DNA from: Acidimicrobiia bacterium
Lineage (GTDB): Bacteria; Actinomycetota; Acidimicrobiia; Spongiisociales; Spongiisociaceae
DNA length: 55,802 bases
Direction of reading: 5' to 3'
NCBI GenBank assembly: GCA_011523635.1
Contig: WTGI01000026.1
Location: forward strand, 1-55,802
Notes under the pieces: generated by a model
Seen by the model: the letters and a program-made list of their open reading frames with translations, nothing else
Told to the model about the DNA's origin: nothing
Databases searched by the model: none
Translations under genes and position numbers: made by a program
Shown here: positions 43,594-53,293 of the stretch, one piece after another
Numbering within the stretch: position 1 is the first letter of the stretch
Layout: every line of letters begins with the position of its first letter

Positions 43594-43596
43594 CCC

Positions 43597-45138
43597 TCAC
43601 GGGTAGTGATCGGGCAGATCGTTCTCGTACAGGACGGCATCGCCGGGGCGCAGGTGCTCCCGGACCCAGCTCACCGCTTGCTCGCGGTTGTCGACCAGGA
43701 CCACTTCGACCGGGCCCTCCCGGGCGCCGAGGAGCAGTGCCCTGCGGTTGGCCCTGCCCACTATCACCAGATGATCGGCGACCTCCGAGGCGGCCGCGGC
43801 AAACTGACGGTTGGCGTCATGCTGCCGGGGGCCGAGCTCCACCATCCCGGGAGTGACCACCGCCCGGCGGCCGGTCGGTTCTCCCGATCTCGTCAAGACA
43901 TCGAGAGCTCGGGCGGCGCCGGCGGGATTGGAGTTGAAGGTGTCGTCGATGATCTCGAACCCGGCCTCCGACCGGCCGGTCGCCTGGCGATGGTCCGCGG
44001 GGGCGAGCCGGCGGGCCCGGTCGGACACCGCGCCGGGAGGAACCCCCAACTCCAGGGCCACCGCGACCGCACAGGCCAGGTTGGCGGGGAACGGGCCGGC
44101 CGGGATCGGCTCGCCGAGCGCCTGACCGTGCGCCAGGATCGTCAGGAGGTCGCCATCCCAGCGAACCCGCACGCTTGTGGCACCCTCCGAGGTTCCGCAT
44201 CGCCACACCTTCCGGTCCCCCATGCGCCCGGCCAGTTCCGCCAGCGCCGGATGGTCCACGTTGATGATCGCCACCCGGGCCCGCCCGAAGATCTCGGACT
44301 TGGCCTCGATGATGCGCTCCTCCGACTTGAACCTTTGCAGGTGTACCGGCCCTATGGCGGTCAGGACGGCGATGCTCGGGGGGATCCAGGAGCAGGTGTC
44401 CGCGATCTCTCCGGGCTGGTAGGCGCCCATCTCCGCCACGAACACCTCGGCGTCATCGGTCAGGGTCTCGTTGATCGCCCGGGCGAGGCCGAGGCGATTG
44501 TTGAAGCTGGCCGGGCTGGCCACCACCCGCCTGGTGCCGGACACCAGGTCCCGGACGTACCACTTGGTGCTGGTCTTGCCGTAGCTTCCGGTGATGCCCA
44601 CCACCACCGGAGCCACCCGGTCGAGCGTGCCGCTCGCCCGGACCACGAACTTCTGCGATAGGCGCCGCTCGATCGGGGCAGCCACCCACAGCACCAGATC
44701 CGGGATGGCGTACCACGAGACCACGGCGGCAATGGAGAGGGCCCCGGGCCATCCCCCGCCCAGGACGAGGGTGATCATCCAGCCGAGCAGGACGGTTGCC
44801 AGACAAAGGAGAACCACCCCCACCAGGGCGGTGCGCCTGAGCCGGGCGGTCCAGTTGAGCGGTGACGTCCGGCCGCGGTAACCGAGACCGATCGGGAAGA
44901 CCACCATCCCGGCGCCGCCCAGCAGGGGCCAGAGCGAATCGGGCGCCAGGGCATAGCCGGCCAGGGCGCCGGCCAGCATCACCTCCTCTAGGACGTTCAC
45001 GGGCCGGCCGGCGATCCACACCCGGCGCATGAAAACGATCGAGCCGGCCAGGTAGTGCTCCCGCTGGGCCACCCGGAGCCATTTGATGGCGGCGAGGGCG
45101 ATGGCCGCCAGGCTCAGCACCGGTAACAGCCAGGTCAT
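43597..45138 (-). CDS. Membrane-anchored Mur ligase (MurF-like)
   Basis: A 513-residue protein. About 160 N-terminal residues are hydrophobic, with roughly four to five membrane helices (about 3-19, 53-88, 103-128 and 133-154). A Mur ligase core follows: P-loop GITGSYGKTST (181-191), VAEMGAYQPGEI, INVDHPALAEL and a C-terminal domain with DDTFNSNPAGAARALDVL as in MurF. The usual soluble MurF N-domain is missing. It would join D-Ala-D-Ala or a related dipeptide to a peptidoglycan precursor. The start overlaps the hydrolase stop (ATGA). Confidence 0.8.
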   Translation of the reverse strand: MTWLLPVLSLAAIALAAIKWLRVAQREHYLAGSIVFMRRVWIAGRPVNVLEEVMLAGALAGYALAPDSLWPLLGGAGMVVFPIGLGYRGRTSPLNWTARLRRTALVGVVLLCLATVLLGWMITLVLGGGWPGALSIAAVVSWYAIPDLVLWVAAPIERRLSQKFVVRASGTLDRVAPVVVGITGSYGKTSTKWYVRDLVSGTRRVVASPASFNNRLGLARAINETLTDDAEVFVAEMGAYQPGEIADTCSWIPPSIAVLTAIGPVHLQRFKSEERIIEAKSEIFGRARVAIINVDHPALAELAGRMGDRKVWRCGTSEGATSVRVRWDGDLLTILAHGQALGEPIPAGPFPANLACAVAVALELGVPPGAVSDRARRLAPADHRQATGRSEAGFEIIDDTFNSNPAGAARALDVLTRSGEPTGRRAVVTPGMVELGPRQHDANRQFAAAASEVADHLVIVGRANRRALLLGAREGPVEVVLVDNREQAVSWVREHLRPGDAVLYENDLPDHYP

Positions 45139-45869
45139 ATCAGGGTCTCGATGGCCGCCCGGATCCGCTCCGGGGCCTCTCCGGGAAGGTCGTGGCCACA
45201 ACCATCCACCACTTCCATGTCCGCGTGCTGGAGGAGCGCTCCGGCGCGGTGCGCCACCTCGGGCGGGACCTCCGAATCGGCCGATCCCCACACCAGCCTC
45301 ACCGGACAGGTCACCTCGGGCAGGCGGTCCTCGTAGCTCTCGTTCACCACCCTCACCAGGGTGTCGCGCATCACCCCGGTCGCCGCCCGGTAGTCGGCCG
45401 ATCCGCGGCGGCGCTTCTCCCGTTCGAGACGTTCATCGCTGACCAGACCGGCCCTGTTGGCCATACGCACCAGACGGTATGCGACCGAAGGCCGGCGAGC
45501 GGCTCTGTCCAGCCGGTGGAGCAGGGGCACCCCCACCAGGACCAGGCCGGCCACCAACTCGGGCCGGGTCGCGGCCAGCACCACGGCCACCCGGCCCCCG
45601 AACGAATGCCCCACGAGGATCTGGGGCCCGGAGAGCTGCTCCAGCCAGGCGGCCACCATCCGGGCGTATCCGGCCGCGCCGGTGGCCGCGGCAGGCGGAG
45701 GCGTGGCGCCGAACCCGGGCAGGTCGACCGCCACCGCATCGAGGTCCTCCAGAACGCGCCGGAAGTCGCGCCGGTCTCGACCCCAGCCATGGAGGGCCAC
45801 CACCCGGATCGGTCCCGATCCGTAGCGCTCTCCGAACAACAAGCCATCAGCAAGGCTGGTCAAAGCCAT
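45135..45869 (-). CDS. Alpha/beta hydrolase
   Basis: A 244-residue serine hydrolase with the oxyanion segment LHGWGRD, nucleophile S89 in GHSFGG, an acid in WGSADSEVP and H in GCGHDLPGE. A GTG at 45923 gives 18 extra residues; ATG 45869 with a GGAG 10 bp upstream fits the family start better. Overlap with the membrane Mur ligase suggests a joint task in envelope or precursor metabolism, but the substrate is unknown. Confidence 0.85.
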   Translation of the reverse strand: MALTSLADGLLFGERYGSGPIRVVALHGWGRDRRDFRRVLEDLDAVAVDLPGFGATPPPAAATGAAGYARMVAAWLEQLSGPQILVGHSFGGRVAVVLAATRPELVAGLVLVGVPLLHRLDRAARRPSVAYRLVRMANRAGLVSDERLEREKRRRGSADYRAATGVMRDTLVRVVNESYEDRLPEVTCPVRLVWGSADSEVPPEVAHRAGALLQHADMEVVDGCGHDLPGEAPERIRAAIETLI

Positions 45870-46106
45870 CGGGTCTAGCTCTCCGTGGTCGAGTCCCGGA
45901 TCGTTCTGGACAGAACGCGCCACCGGTTCTCACGGCAGGTTACCGAGGGAGCCATCCGGCCCGGTTCCTTACGTTCGCAGCGAGCCCCCGGCTTTGTCTC
46001 AGGTCAGACTTGATATATTTACGCTTAGATTTTCTGGGCATAATCCACGCGCAAGCGGCGTTGAAACAAGTGGAAGGTAGTCCGGCCCCGGAGAGGCGGA
46101 ACAACG

Positions 46107-48716
46107 ATGGACGCAGGACGGTTCACCCAGAAGGCACAGGCGGCCCTGGTGGCTGCCCGCGACGACGCCACCGCTCGCCATCATCAAGCGGTCGAGCCCA
46201 CCCACCTGCTCGTGGCGCTCCTCGGGCAGCCGGACACCGTCACGCTTCCCCTGCTGGCCCGTCTCGATGTGGCGCCGGCCCTGCTCCGGCAGGGCGCCGA
46301 GGCTCTTGTGGACTCCCTCCCGCAGGTTTACGGCGGCGCCGAGACCGGCTACGCCCGGGCCACCATCCGCATCCTGGAGGAGGCCCAGACCGGGATGGCT
46401 GAAGCCGGCGACAGCTACACCTCCGTCGAACACCTGCTGGCGGCCCTGGCTGCGTCCGACACCCGGGCCGGAAACCTCCTGCGGGACTCCGGTGTCACCC
46501 GGCAAGCCATCTCCGACGTGCTGACGGAGGTGCGCGGCGCCCGGCGGATCACCTCCGACAACCCCGAGGACACGATGGCCGCCCTGGAGCGGTACGGGCG
46601 CGACCTGGTCGCCGAGGCCGGGGCGGGCCGGCTCGATCCGGTCATCGGACGGGACGACGAGATCCGCCGGATCATCCAGGTGCTGAGCCGGCGCACCAAG
46701 AACAACCCGGTTCTCATAGGAGAGCCCGGCGTGGGCAAGACCGCCATCGCCGAAGGCCTGGCCCTGCGCATCCTCGACCGCGACGTCCCCGAGGGTCTGA
46801 AGAACAAGCGGATCGTGGCGCTCGATCTGGGCGCCATGGTGGCGGGCGCTAAATACCGAGGGGAGTTCGAGGAGCGCCTCAAGGCCACGCTCGACGAGAT
46901 CAAGGCCGCCGAGGGCCGGATCATCACCTTCATCGACGAGATGCACACCCTTGTGGGCGCCGGCGCCGCCGAGGGGGCGATGGATGCCTCCAACATGCTC
47001 AAGCCGCTGCTCGCCCGGGGTGAGCTCCGCATGATCGGCGCCACCACGCTGGACGAGTACCGCAAGCATGTGGAGAAGGACGCCGCCCTGGAACGGCGCT
47101 TCCAGCCGGTAATGGTGGCGCCTCCCAGCACCGACGAGACGGTGGGGATCCTGCGGGGTCTGAAGGAACGCTACGAGGTCCATCACGGGGTCCGAATCAC
47201 CGACGGCGCCCTGATCGCGGCGGCGGTGCTGTCGGACCGCTACATCACCTCCCGGCACCTGCCCGACAAGGCCATCGACCTGATGGACGAAGCCGCCTCC
47301 CGGCTCCGCATCGAGATCGACTCCATGCCCGAGGAGATCGACACCCTGACCCGCCGCCTCCGCCAACTCGAGATCGAGGCAAGCGCGCTGGGCAAGGAGT
47401 CCGACGCCGGTTCGAAGGCCCGGATGGGGGCTGTCAGGCAGGAGATGGCCGAGATCACCGAGGAGCTGGACCGCCTGACCACCCATTGGCAGCACGAGAA
47501 GGACGAGATCGAGGCGATCAGGTCGGTCAAGCAGCAGATCGAGGATGCCCGCATGGAGTCGTACCGGGCCACCCGGGCCGGGGACCTGCAGCGGGCCGCA
47601 GAGCTGCAGTACGGGGAGCTCCCCCGCCTGGCTCGGGAACTGGCAACCCGCGAGGAGGCCCTGGCCGGTCTGCAGGCCGACATGTCCATGCTCAGCGAGG
47701 AGGTCACCGAGGAGGACATTGCGGCGGTGGTGAGCCGCTGGACCGGGATTCCCGTCTCGCGCCTCATGGAGAGCGAGATGGCCAGGCTGGTCCACCTCGA
47801 GGATCACCTCCACGAGCGGGTGATCGGCCAGGATGCCGGGGTCTCGGCGGTGGCAGGCGCCATCCGCCGGAGCCGCTCCGGCCTGGCCGATCCCAACCGT
47901 CCGATCGGATCTTTCCTCTTCCTCGGTCCGTCCGGGGTCGGCAAGACCGAGCTGGCCAAGACCCTGGCCGCGTTCATGTTCGACGACGAGCGGGCCATGG
48001 TGCGGATCGACATGTCCGAGTACATGGAGAAGCACTCGGTCAGCCGGCTGGTCGGCGCGCCGCCCGGCTACGTGGGCTACGAGGAGGGCGGTCAGCTGAC
48101 CGAGGCGGTCCGGCGACGCCCCTACTCGGTGGTCCTGCTGGACGAGGTTGAGAAGGCCCATTCCGAAGTGTTCGGTGCGCTCCTCCAGGTGCTCGACGAC
48201 GGGCGGCTCACCGACGGTCAGGGCCGGACGGTGGACTTCACCAACGCGGTGCTTATCATGACCTCCAACCTGGGCTCGGAGCTGATCACCCCCGACCTTC
48301 CAGCGGAGGCGGTGCGCAGCCGGGTCATGGAACGGGTACGGGGCCACTTCCGTCCCGAGTTCCTCAACCGGATCGACGACATCGTGGTGTTCTCCCGGCT
48401 GTCGGCGGAGGATCTCCGCCGGATCGTGGATCTCCAGTTCGCCCGGCTCGCCGAGCGCATCGAGGCCCGGGACATCACCGTGAGCCTGTCCGACGAGGCG
48501 GCTGGATGGCTGGCCGCTGAGGGCTACGACCCCGCCTACGGCGCCCGGCCACTCAAGCGCCTACTCCAGACAGCCCTGGTCGACCCGCTAGCCCTGGGCC
48601 TGCTAGAAGGCCGGTTCCGCCCCGGCGACACCGTGACGGTCACTGCCGGCGCGGAAGGGTTGGTCCTAGCGGTCGAAGACATGCCGCCGAGCGACGGTTC
48701 TGGCGCGCAGACATAG
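46107..48716 (+). CDS. clpB: ATP-dependent chaperone ClpB
   Basis: An 869-residue AAA+ disaggregase. It has the N-terminal Clp repeats (about 1-145), NBD1 with Walker A GEPGVGKT near 205, a coiled-coil M-domain (about 400-520, [17 protein letters not shown] onward) and NBD2 with GPSGVGKT near 607 and GYVGYEEGG. The M-domain separates ClpB from ClpA/ClpC. It resolubilises aggregated proteins with DnaK. The upstream 45990-46050 tract is AT-rich and probably holds the promoter, but I could not find a convincing HAIR or CIRCE element. GGAGAGG precedes the ATG. Confidence 0.95.
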   Translation: MDAGRFTQKAQAALVAARDDATARHHQAVEPTHLLVALLGQPDTVTLPLLARLDVAPALLRQGAEALVDSLPQVYGGAETGYARATIRILEEAQTGMAEAGDSYTSVEHLLAALAASDTRAGNLLRDSGVTRQAISDVLTEVRGARRITSDNPEDTMAALERYGRDLVAEAGAGRLDPVIGRDDEIRRIIQVLSRRTKNNPVLIGEPGVGKTAIAEGLALRILDRDVPEGLKNKRIVALDLGAMVAGAKYRGEFEERLKATLDEIKAAEGRIITFIDEMHTLVGAGAAEGAMDASNMLKPLLARGELRMIGATTLDEYRKHVEKDAALERRFQPVMVAPPSTDETVGILRGLKERYEVHHGVRITDGALIAAAVLSDRYITSRHLPDKAIDLMDEAASRLRIEIDSMPEEIDTLTRRLRQLEIEASALGKESDAGSKARMGAVRQEMAEITEELDRLTTHWQHEKDEIEAIRSVKQQIEDARMESYRATRAGDLQRAAELQYGELPRLARELATREEALAGLQADMSMLSEEVTEEDIAAVVSRWTGIPVSRLMESEMARLVHLEDHLHERVIGQDAGVSAVAGAIRRSRSGLADPNRPIGSFLFLGPSGVGKTELAKTLAAFMFDDERAMVRIDMSEYMEKHSVSRLVGAPPGYVGYEEGGQLTEAVRRRPYSVVLLDEVEKAHSEVFGALLQVLDDGRLTDGQGRTVDFTNAVLIMTSNLGSELITPDLPAEAVRSRVMERVRGHFRPEFLNRIDDIVVFSRLSAEDLRRIVDLQFARLAERIEARDITVSLSDEAAGWLAAEGYDPAYGARPLKRLLQTALVDPLALGLLEGRFRPGDTVTVTAGAEGLVLAVEDMPPSDGSGAQT

Positions 48717-48773
48717 GTCGGCTCGTACCGGCGCCGTCCCCAAAACGGGTCAACCGGAAGCGTCACCACTAGC

Positions 48774-49073
48774 GTGAGCCGGATTGCGATGCGATGGAAT
48801 CAAGTCCCCGACCGCACGAAGACCGGCATACGGCGCTGGTCGCTGTTCCTGGTAGCGGCGGTGCTCGTCGGCGCCTCCTGCGGGACGGATCAACTTCCGG
48901 ACGACCTCGACTACCTGGCCTGGGAAGTCTGCCGGCAGGTGAGGGTCGAGGGCATGACGGCCGATGAGGTGAGTGGGATCCTGGTTGATGCGACTCGCCA
49001 CGGCGCCGTCATGGACCGGATCGAGGCGGAGTGCGGCGAAGACATCGCCGCCGTGTACCGGGACAGCGGGTAG
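48774..49073 (+). CDS. Small putative lipoprotein
   Basis: Up to 99 residues. A basic start, a hydrophobic stretch (WSLFLVAAVLVGASC) and a plausible lipobox (VGASC) indicate export and lipidation. The mature part is acidic with two further cysteines and no recognised domain. It starts at GTG 48774, or ATG 48789, without a clear ribosome-binding site. Just upstream, ACGGGTCAACCGGA resembles the 3' part of repeat family 2. Confidence 0.5.
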   Translation: MSRIAMRWNQVPDRTKTGIRRWSLFLVAAVLVGASCGTDQLPDDLDYLAWEVCRQVRVEGMTADEVSGILVDATRHGAVMDRIEAECGEDIAAVYRDSG

Positions 49074-49085
49074 GCGCGATACCGG

Positions 49086-49868
49086 CTATACCGGGCTCGG
49101 AGCGGGCGCCAGCCGGTTCCTGATCCAGTCCAGGTCGGCGTTGTGCTCAGCGATACCGCCCGGGGTTTCGATGATGGTGGGCGCCCCGGCCTGGTGCACG
49201 ATCTCGGTAAGCAGGTCTCCGGGGATGTGCCCCTTGCCCAGGTTGGCGTGGCGGTCCCGCCGGGAGTCGAACCCGTCCCGCGAGTCGTTCAGGTGGACCA
49301 GGTCGATCCGGCCGGTCGCATCGAGGACCCGCTCCACCACGCCTTCCAGGGGCTCTCCCCCAGCCCAGACATGGCAGGTATCCAGGCAGAACCGGGGTTC
49401 GAGATCACCGATGACCTCCCACAGCCGGGCCAGGTCATCGATACGGCGGGCCTGGGCGTTGTCGCCCGAGGCGGTGTTCTCGATGATGATGGGAAGGTCG
49501 GTCTCCAAGCTCTGCAGAGCCTTGCGCCAGCGTGGAAACCCGTCCTCAACCGGCTCACCACCGGTTACGTGGCCACCGTGCACCACGACGCCGGCCGCGC
49601 CGATCTGCTCGGCGGCATCGACGATGTTGGCCAGAGTCTTGCGGCTCGGGATGCGGATCCGGTTGTTAGGGCTGGCCAGGTTGAGCCGGTAGGGGGCGTG
49701 GACGTAGATGTCCACCGGTGAGTCCTTCAACTCCCGAGCGTCGAGCCGCGGTGCGGGCTTCTTCCACGATTGAGGCGGGCCGAGGAAGATCTGCACCAGA
49801 TCCACGCCACGTGATATGGCTTCGGCTACCGGATCCTCACCGGACACGTGGGCACCGACATCGATCAT
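49086..49868 (-). CDS. nfo: Endonuclease IV (AP endonuclease)
   Basis: A 260-residue TIM-barrel tri-zinc enzyme that incises DNA at abasic sites in base excision repair. Metal-ligand segments appear in order: GAHVS, YVHAPY, VVHGGH, IENTASG, FCLDTCH, HLNDSRD, RHANLGKGHI and IETPGG. The length is slightly below the usual 280 or so. ATG 49868 overlaps the stop of the upstream membrane protein gene (ATGA). Confidence 0.92.
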   Translation of the reverse strand: MIDVGAHVSGEDPVAEAISRGVDLVQIFLGPPQSWKKPAPRLDARELKDSPVDIYVHAPYRLNLASPNNRIRIPSRKTLANIVDAAEQIGAAGVVVHGGHVTGGEPVEDGFPRWRKALQSLETDLPIIIENTASGDNAQARRIDDLARLWEVIGDLEPRFCLDTCHVWAGGEPLEGVVERVLDATGRIDLVHLNDSRDGFDSRRDRHANLGKGHIPGDLLTEIVHQAGAPTIIETPGGIAEHNADLDWIRNRLAPAPSPV

Positions 49869-50551
49869 GCCGACCCGTCCTCAGAGGGACCGTCGACAAC
49901 CGGATCAGCAGTCGCCGACGGAGGCGTCGGGTCGGGGCCGGTCTCGTCCGGCGGCGGGCGGGTGCCCGTAGCTGCGAACCCCAGTAGCCGGTCGGCAACG
50001 CTCTGGGGATGCCGTCTCCAGTCCGGGGCGCTCACGGAGAGTGTGGAGGGCTCGATCCACCTAGCGCCCCAGGGGTTGGGTCCGATCCGGCCCGGGTCCG
50101 CCAGGCGGATCAGCAAGGCCGGGACGTCTCCGTAATCGTCCGATACCGTCGTAGCCGACACGCTGTCCACGTCACTCCACGGGATGGTGACCGCCCGCCG
50201 GAAGGGTCCCCTTACCGCCAGCGCCAAGCCGTCCCGGTCTGCCCGGAGAGCCGGTCTCCGGCTGACGAGCCGGACGAACGTCCATACGACCAGGATTACA
50301 CCCACGATCAGGAACATCGCCGCCCATCCCATGTCCCGCGTCTCGATCCCGGGAAGGTCGTCCTCGTTCGGGTAGATCAGACCGAGGATCGTGCGCGTGG
50401 GCGCCCATCCGAACAGCAGACCGCCGCCATGAAGGATCAGGAGCGCTCCGACCAGCGCTAGGGACCACCTCCCGCCCAGTCTTCTCCTAACCGTCAGGAC
50501 GGCGTGCCAGTCAGGTTCGGTCTCGAGTGGGGCCGCAGGAGCTTGGGACAT
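49865..50551 (-). CDS. Membrane protein with a PH-like domain
   Basis: About 228 residues. Two membrane helices (about 29-48 and 74-94) precede a soluble region, LRADRDGLALAVRGPFRRAVTIPWSDVDSV, that matches the bacterial PH-like pattern of actinobacterial membrane proteins. A Pro/Asp-rich disordered tail follows. The ATG at 50551 sits after CAGGTGTCC; a GTG two codons earlier is possible. It is co-transcribed with nfo, and its function is unknown. Confidence 0.65.
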   Translation of the reverse strand: MSQAPAAPLETEPDWHAVLTVRRRLGGRWSLALVGALLILHGGGLLFGWAPTRTILGLIYPNEDDLPGIETRDMGWAAMFLIVGVILVVWTFVRLVSRRPALRADRDGLALAVRGPFRRAVTIPWSDVDSVSATTVSDDYGDVPALLIRLADPGRIGPNPWGARWIEPSTLSVSAPDWRRHPQSVADRLLGFAATGTRPPPDETGPDPTPPSATADPVVDGPSEDGSA

Positions 50552-50772
50552 GGACACCTGGTCAGGTTACCGGTTCCGGGTCCGAAGATCGGTGCGGGAC
50601 CATCGGAACGACGGCCGGCGGCTCCATGCGTGATCCACCTGGCCGCTCCTCCCGGCGGACAGCCCACGACATGTCACGCACCTGACCCCGACCTCTCGGG
50701 GACTCTTGAGGCTGAGAACGTCAAATGTGACGCCTGAGCCCGAGGTTGGCGGCCGCCGGACGGCTTCGAGGT

Positions 50773-52902
50773 CTAACTCGTGCCGGAGGTGCTGCTGGTG
50801 AGATCGAAGGTGCTCACGCGCTCGGGATCGGGGGAGTAGTGGGTGTAGGTGATCCGTCCGTAGAGGCCGGCATCTAGAGCCTCCTCGAATACCGCCTGCG
50901 TTACCGACCGACCCTCGAGCAGGAACCTGTCCTTACCCGTATAGCTGATGGTCCTGGGCGTCGGATCAGCCACCACTATCCGATTGCGGAGGGTGTCGGC
51001 GACGCGGATGACAACGCCCAAGCCGGACGCATCGTTGCGCTCCGGCCTCGCCCAGAAGTGCCGGACGGAAACGGGCGCCAGGTCCGAGCCGGCCAGCCGG
51101 GCCGTAATGCGTTCGGCGGCCGCATCCGAGCTGCTCCACAGGTAGCGCAGAGTCGCGATACCCCTCTGATCGGTCGGTCTGGACACCGCCGTACTCCCTA
51201 TTCCGTCCGGATCGTCGGATGTGAATTCGATCCGGGCGTCAGGAACGGGGTTGCCGTACTGATCGGTTAGCGAAGCCCTGATCAGGTTGGTGGGACCGGG
51301 CGCCGACTTCGGCAGCGTGTGGTACCGCACCGTCTGTGCCAGCCGGAGGGTGCTCGTCTGCGGCGCCGCGTCGGACCATGTGAACCAGGCGTCCCTGGAC
51401 TCGACGGCATCGTGGTTGACCACGCCTGGTGTGGTCCGGTCCAGGACATCCAGAAAGCCGGCATCCACGTCCAGATCCATCCTGACGGTGTCACCGACCC
51501 GTGCCGAGCTGGGATCGCTACCCGTGAACGACAGCTCCACCCTCCCCTTGTCATCCGTTAGATAAGTCCTGACTACCTTCCGTTGCCGGATCCCGTTGAT
51601 CTCGAAGGTGGTACTCACCTGAACACGCACCCCCTGGTCCTCCACTGCCTGGCCATCCTCATCCACCAACCGGACCGTGACCTCTATGGTCTCGCCCATC
51701 GGAGCCACGATGGCGGTGGGAGGTAGATCGTCCAGGACACCCACGGCGACAGCACGCTTCCACACGGACACTCGAACCATGTCGCTCGGAACACCGCCGA
51801 AGACGAATGTGTCACCGGCGGAGCCGGTCCATGCCCAGAACGCCAAATGATCGGTGGGCTGGAGAACGGCCAGCAGATTGCCACGATCGTCGAGCCGCTG
51901 GTCGAGCGGGTCGATCCTGCACACCGACTCACCGAACACCGCCTCCACGTTGTCGACGCAGAGGCCATCGCTGTCGAAGGAGGCCATGGGCCTGGACAGC
52001 GGCGTAGTGAACATGTCCACGTAGCCATGTGCGACCGGCCGGCGATTGCTGTCCCGCACCGACACCTGCACGATGAGGGTGTCGCCCGAGGACACCCGAT
52101 CGGCCGCGGCGTGCATGGTCACGCCGGCAGGCCGGGCATTGGTGTGCGCCAGCATCCGGGCGATGAAGACAGCCATCTGCGCTCGCGTCACGATCGAGGA
52201 AGGCGAGTAGGTGGTCGCCGAAGTACCGGACGTCACCCCCATCTCGAACAGGACCCGGACAGCGTGGCTCGCGTTCTCGGTGAGGTGGCCGATATCCGAG
52301 AAGATGGTGTCGTCCGGTGTGACGCCACGGGCGCTGACCCCACCCGGCCCGACGGCCGAATGGCGGAGGAACCGATGCAGTAACAACGCCATCAGGCTGC
52401 GGTTGACGAGGGAGTTGGGCGAGAAGGTGGTGGCCGAGGTACCGCGTGTTATACCCAGGCTCGCCAGCTGGTTGATCGCGTCCTGAGCCGATGGCCCGAG
52501 GCCCCCGATGTCCTGGAAGCCTTGATCGACCGGTGGGCTCAGGTCGACCCCGGCAAGGGGAGCGGCATTTACCAAGAACAACGCCATCTGCCAACGGGTG
52601 ACGGGCGAATTCGGCGTGAAGATGTTCGGCGCCGTCCCGTGTGTGATGCCGTAGTAGGCCAGGCAGTCTATGGCGGATTCGGCGAACAGGCCGAGCGTGT
52701 CCAGGAACCCGGCCGACTTGGTTGCGGCTCCGGTACAGGCTGTCCCGGCGGGCAGGTGGTCGGCGACGCCGTCTGTTGCCCGGGCAGGAACGGGACCGAA
52801 GGCGGTCGCGGAGGCGATCAGCGCTCCCGCGAGAAGCGCCGCAACGGTGCGCCGGCCGGGCCCGGTCGCCCTTCCTCCCGCTACCTCGACCCGCAACTCC
52901 AA
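50773..52902 (-). CDS. Secreted SLH-domain protein with Ig-like repeats
   Basis: A 709-residue export protein. A twin-Arg-like start and hydrophobic segment end at ARA (about residue 42). Three SLH repeats follow at about 62-110, 126-178 and 196-252, each with GIT(H/R)GT or GVTSGT and (F/Y)xPxxxVxR. Several invasin/Big-like beta domains then follow (LTDQYGNPVPDARIEF is typical). SLH repeats bind pyruvylated wall polymers, so this is a surface or S-layer-associated protein. TTG 52902, after GGATGGAAGG, is the likely start. It is a single gene with divergent neighbours upstream. Confidence 0.85.
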   Translation of the reverse strand: MELRVEVAGGRATGPGRRTVAALLAGALIASATAFGPVPARATDGVADHLPAGTACTGAATKSAGFLDTLGLFAESAIDCLAYYGITHGTAPNIFTPNSPVTRWQMALFLVNAAPLAGVDLSPPVDQGFQDIGGLGPSAQDAINQLASLGITRGTSATTFSPNSLVNRSLMALLLHRFLRHSAVGPGGVSARGVTPDDTIFSDIGHLTENASHAVRVLFEMGVTSGTSATTYSPSSIVTRAQMAVFIARMLAHTNARPAGVTMHAAADRVSSGDTLIVQVSVRDSNRRPVAHGYVDMFTTPLSRPMASFDSDGLCVDNVEAVFGESVCRIDPLDQRLDDRGNLLAVLQPTDHLAFWAWTGSAGDTFVFGGVPSDMVRVSVWKRAVAVGVLDDLPPTAIVAPMGETIEVTVRLVDEDGQAVEDQGVRVQVSTTFEINGIRQRKVVRTYLTDDKGRVELSFTGSDPSSARVGDTVRMDLDVDAGFLDVLDRTTPGVVNHDAVESRDAWFTWSDAAPQTSTLRLAQTVRYHTLPKSAPGPTNLIRASLTDQYGNPVPDARIEFTSDDPDGIGSTAVSRPTDQRGIATLRYLWSSSDAAAERITARLAGSDLAPVSVRHFWARPERNDASGLGVVIRVADTLRNRIVVADPTPRTISYTGKDRFLLEGRSVTQAVFEEALDAGLYGRITYTHYSPDPERVSTFDLTSSTSGTS

Positions 52903-53293
52903 CCTTCCATCCTCAAGAATCCGTACGTGAGCATGCTCTCCTCGACCAGGTGCGCGGCCGGCGAGATTGCTCGGTCGGGTAAGGCTAGCCTGCTCCGGGC
53001 GCTCTCAACGAGACAGTCTTGGGAACACCGGATTCCCCGGCCATAGCAGCGACTCGGCCCAGGCGCGACACCCGCCCAGCCGGTACGTAGGCGCTCGCGA
53101 TGCTGCGGTTGAGGTGGCATGGTGTGCCTCCGACCGGGAGGGGACTACGAAGAGTCAGGGCAAGGAGCATTCCCGAGAGGGAGGAGGCATGGGTGGCCGG
53201 CCACGCCCTTGGCCTTGGGTTCCAGCGCCTGTCATGGGCCGACCGGATGTTTTTCGGTACCCTCCTAGGTACCCCACCGGGAGGAGAGCCGCC
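52903..53293. other. Divergent intergenic region of 391 bp
   Basis: It lies between the SLH protein and the phosphoribosyltransferase genes. The right third is repeat family 2 copy 3. In the remainder I see no protein gene, RNA gene or clear promoter. The ribosome-binding site GGGAGGAG lies at its right edge. Confidence 0.4.
53162..53267 (+). repeat. ~105-bp repeat, family 2 copy 3 (diverged)
   Basis: The right end, GGATGTTTTTCGGTACCCTC followed by CTA, matches copy 2 closely. The left end (AAGGAGCATTCCCGAGAGG, then GGCATGGGTGGCCGG) is weaker but colinear, giving the same total length. It ends 26 bp before the TTG start of the phosphoribosyltransferase, in the same orientation relative to the gene as the other copies. 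Confidence 0.55.

Larger units (their letters stand above)
43203..43596. other. Intergenic region of 394 bp
   Basis: It lies between the convergent ends of pncB and the Mur ligase gene. It holds CGCGAAAATCG at 43315-43325, an AT-rich promoter-like patch at 43490-43512 and the 25-codon ORF at 43516-43593. A stretch near 43250 recalls a tRNA T-arm, but no acceptor or anticodon arm fits. Nothing else is recognised. Confidence 0.4.

Noticed and set aside
45990-46060. HspR (HAIR) or CIRCE heat-shock operator upstream of clpB
   Set aside because: The AT-rich tract has ACTTGA and TTAGAT pieces but no inverted CTTGAGT or TTAGCACTC pair with correct spacing.
45999-48347. Long minus-strand open frame of about 780 codons
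   Set aside because: It is the reverse shadow of clpB, which carries all ClpB motifs in the other direction.
50686-50701. CCCCGA/TCGGGG hairpin as terminator of the SLH gene
   Set aside because: The stem is only 6 bp, about 70 bp past the stop, with no T-run; support is too weak to list as a feature.
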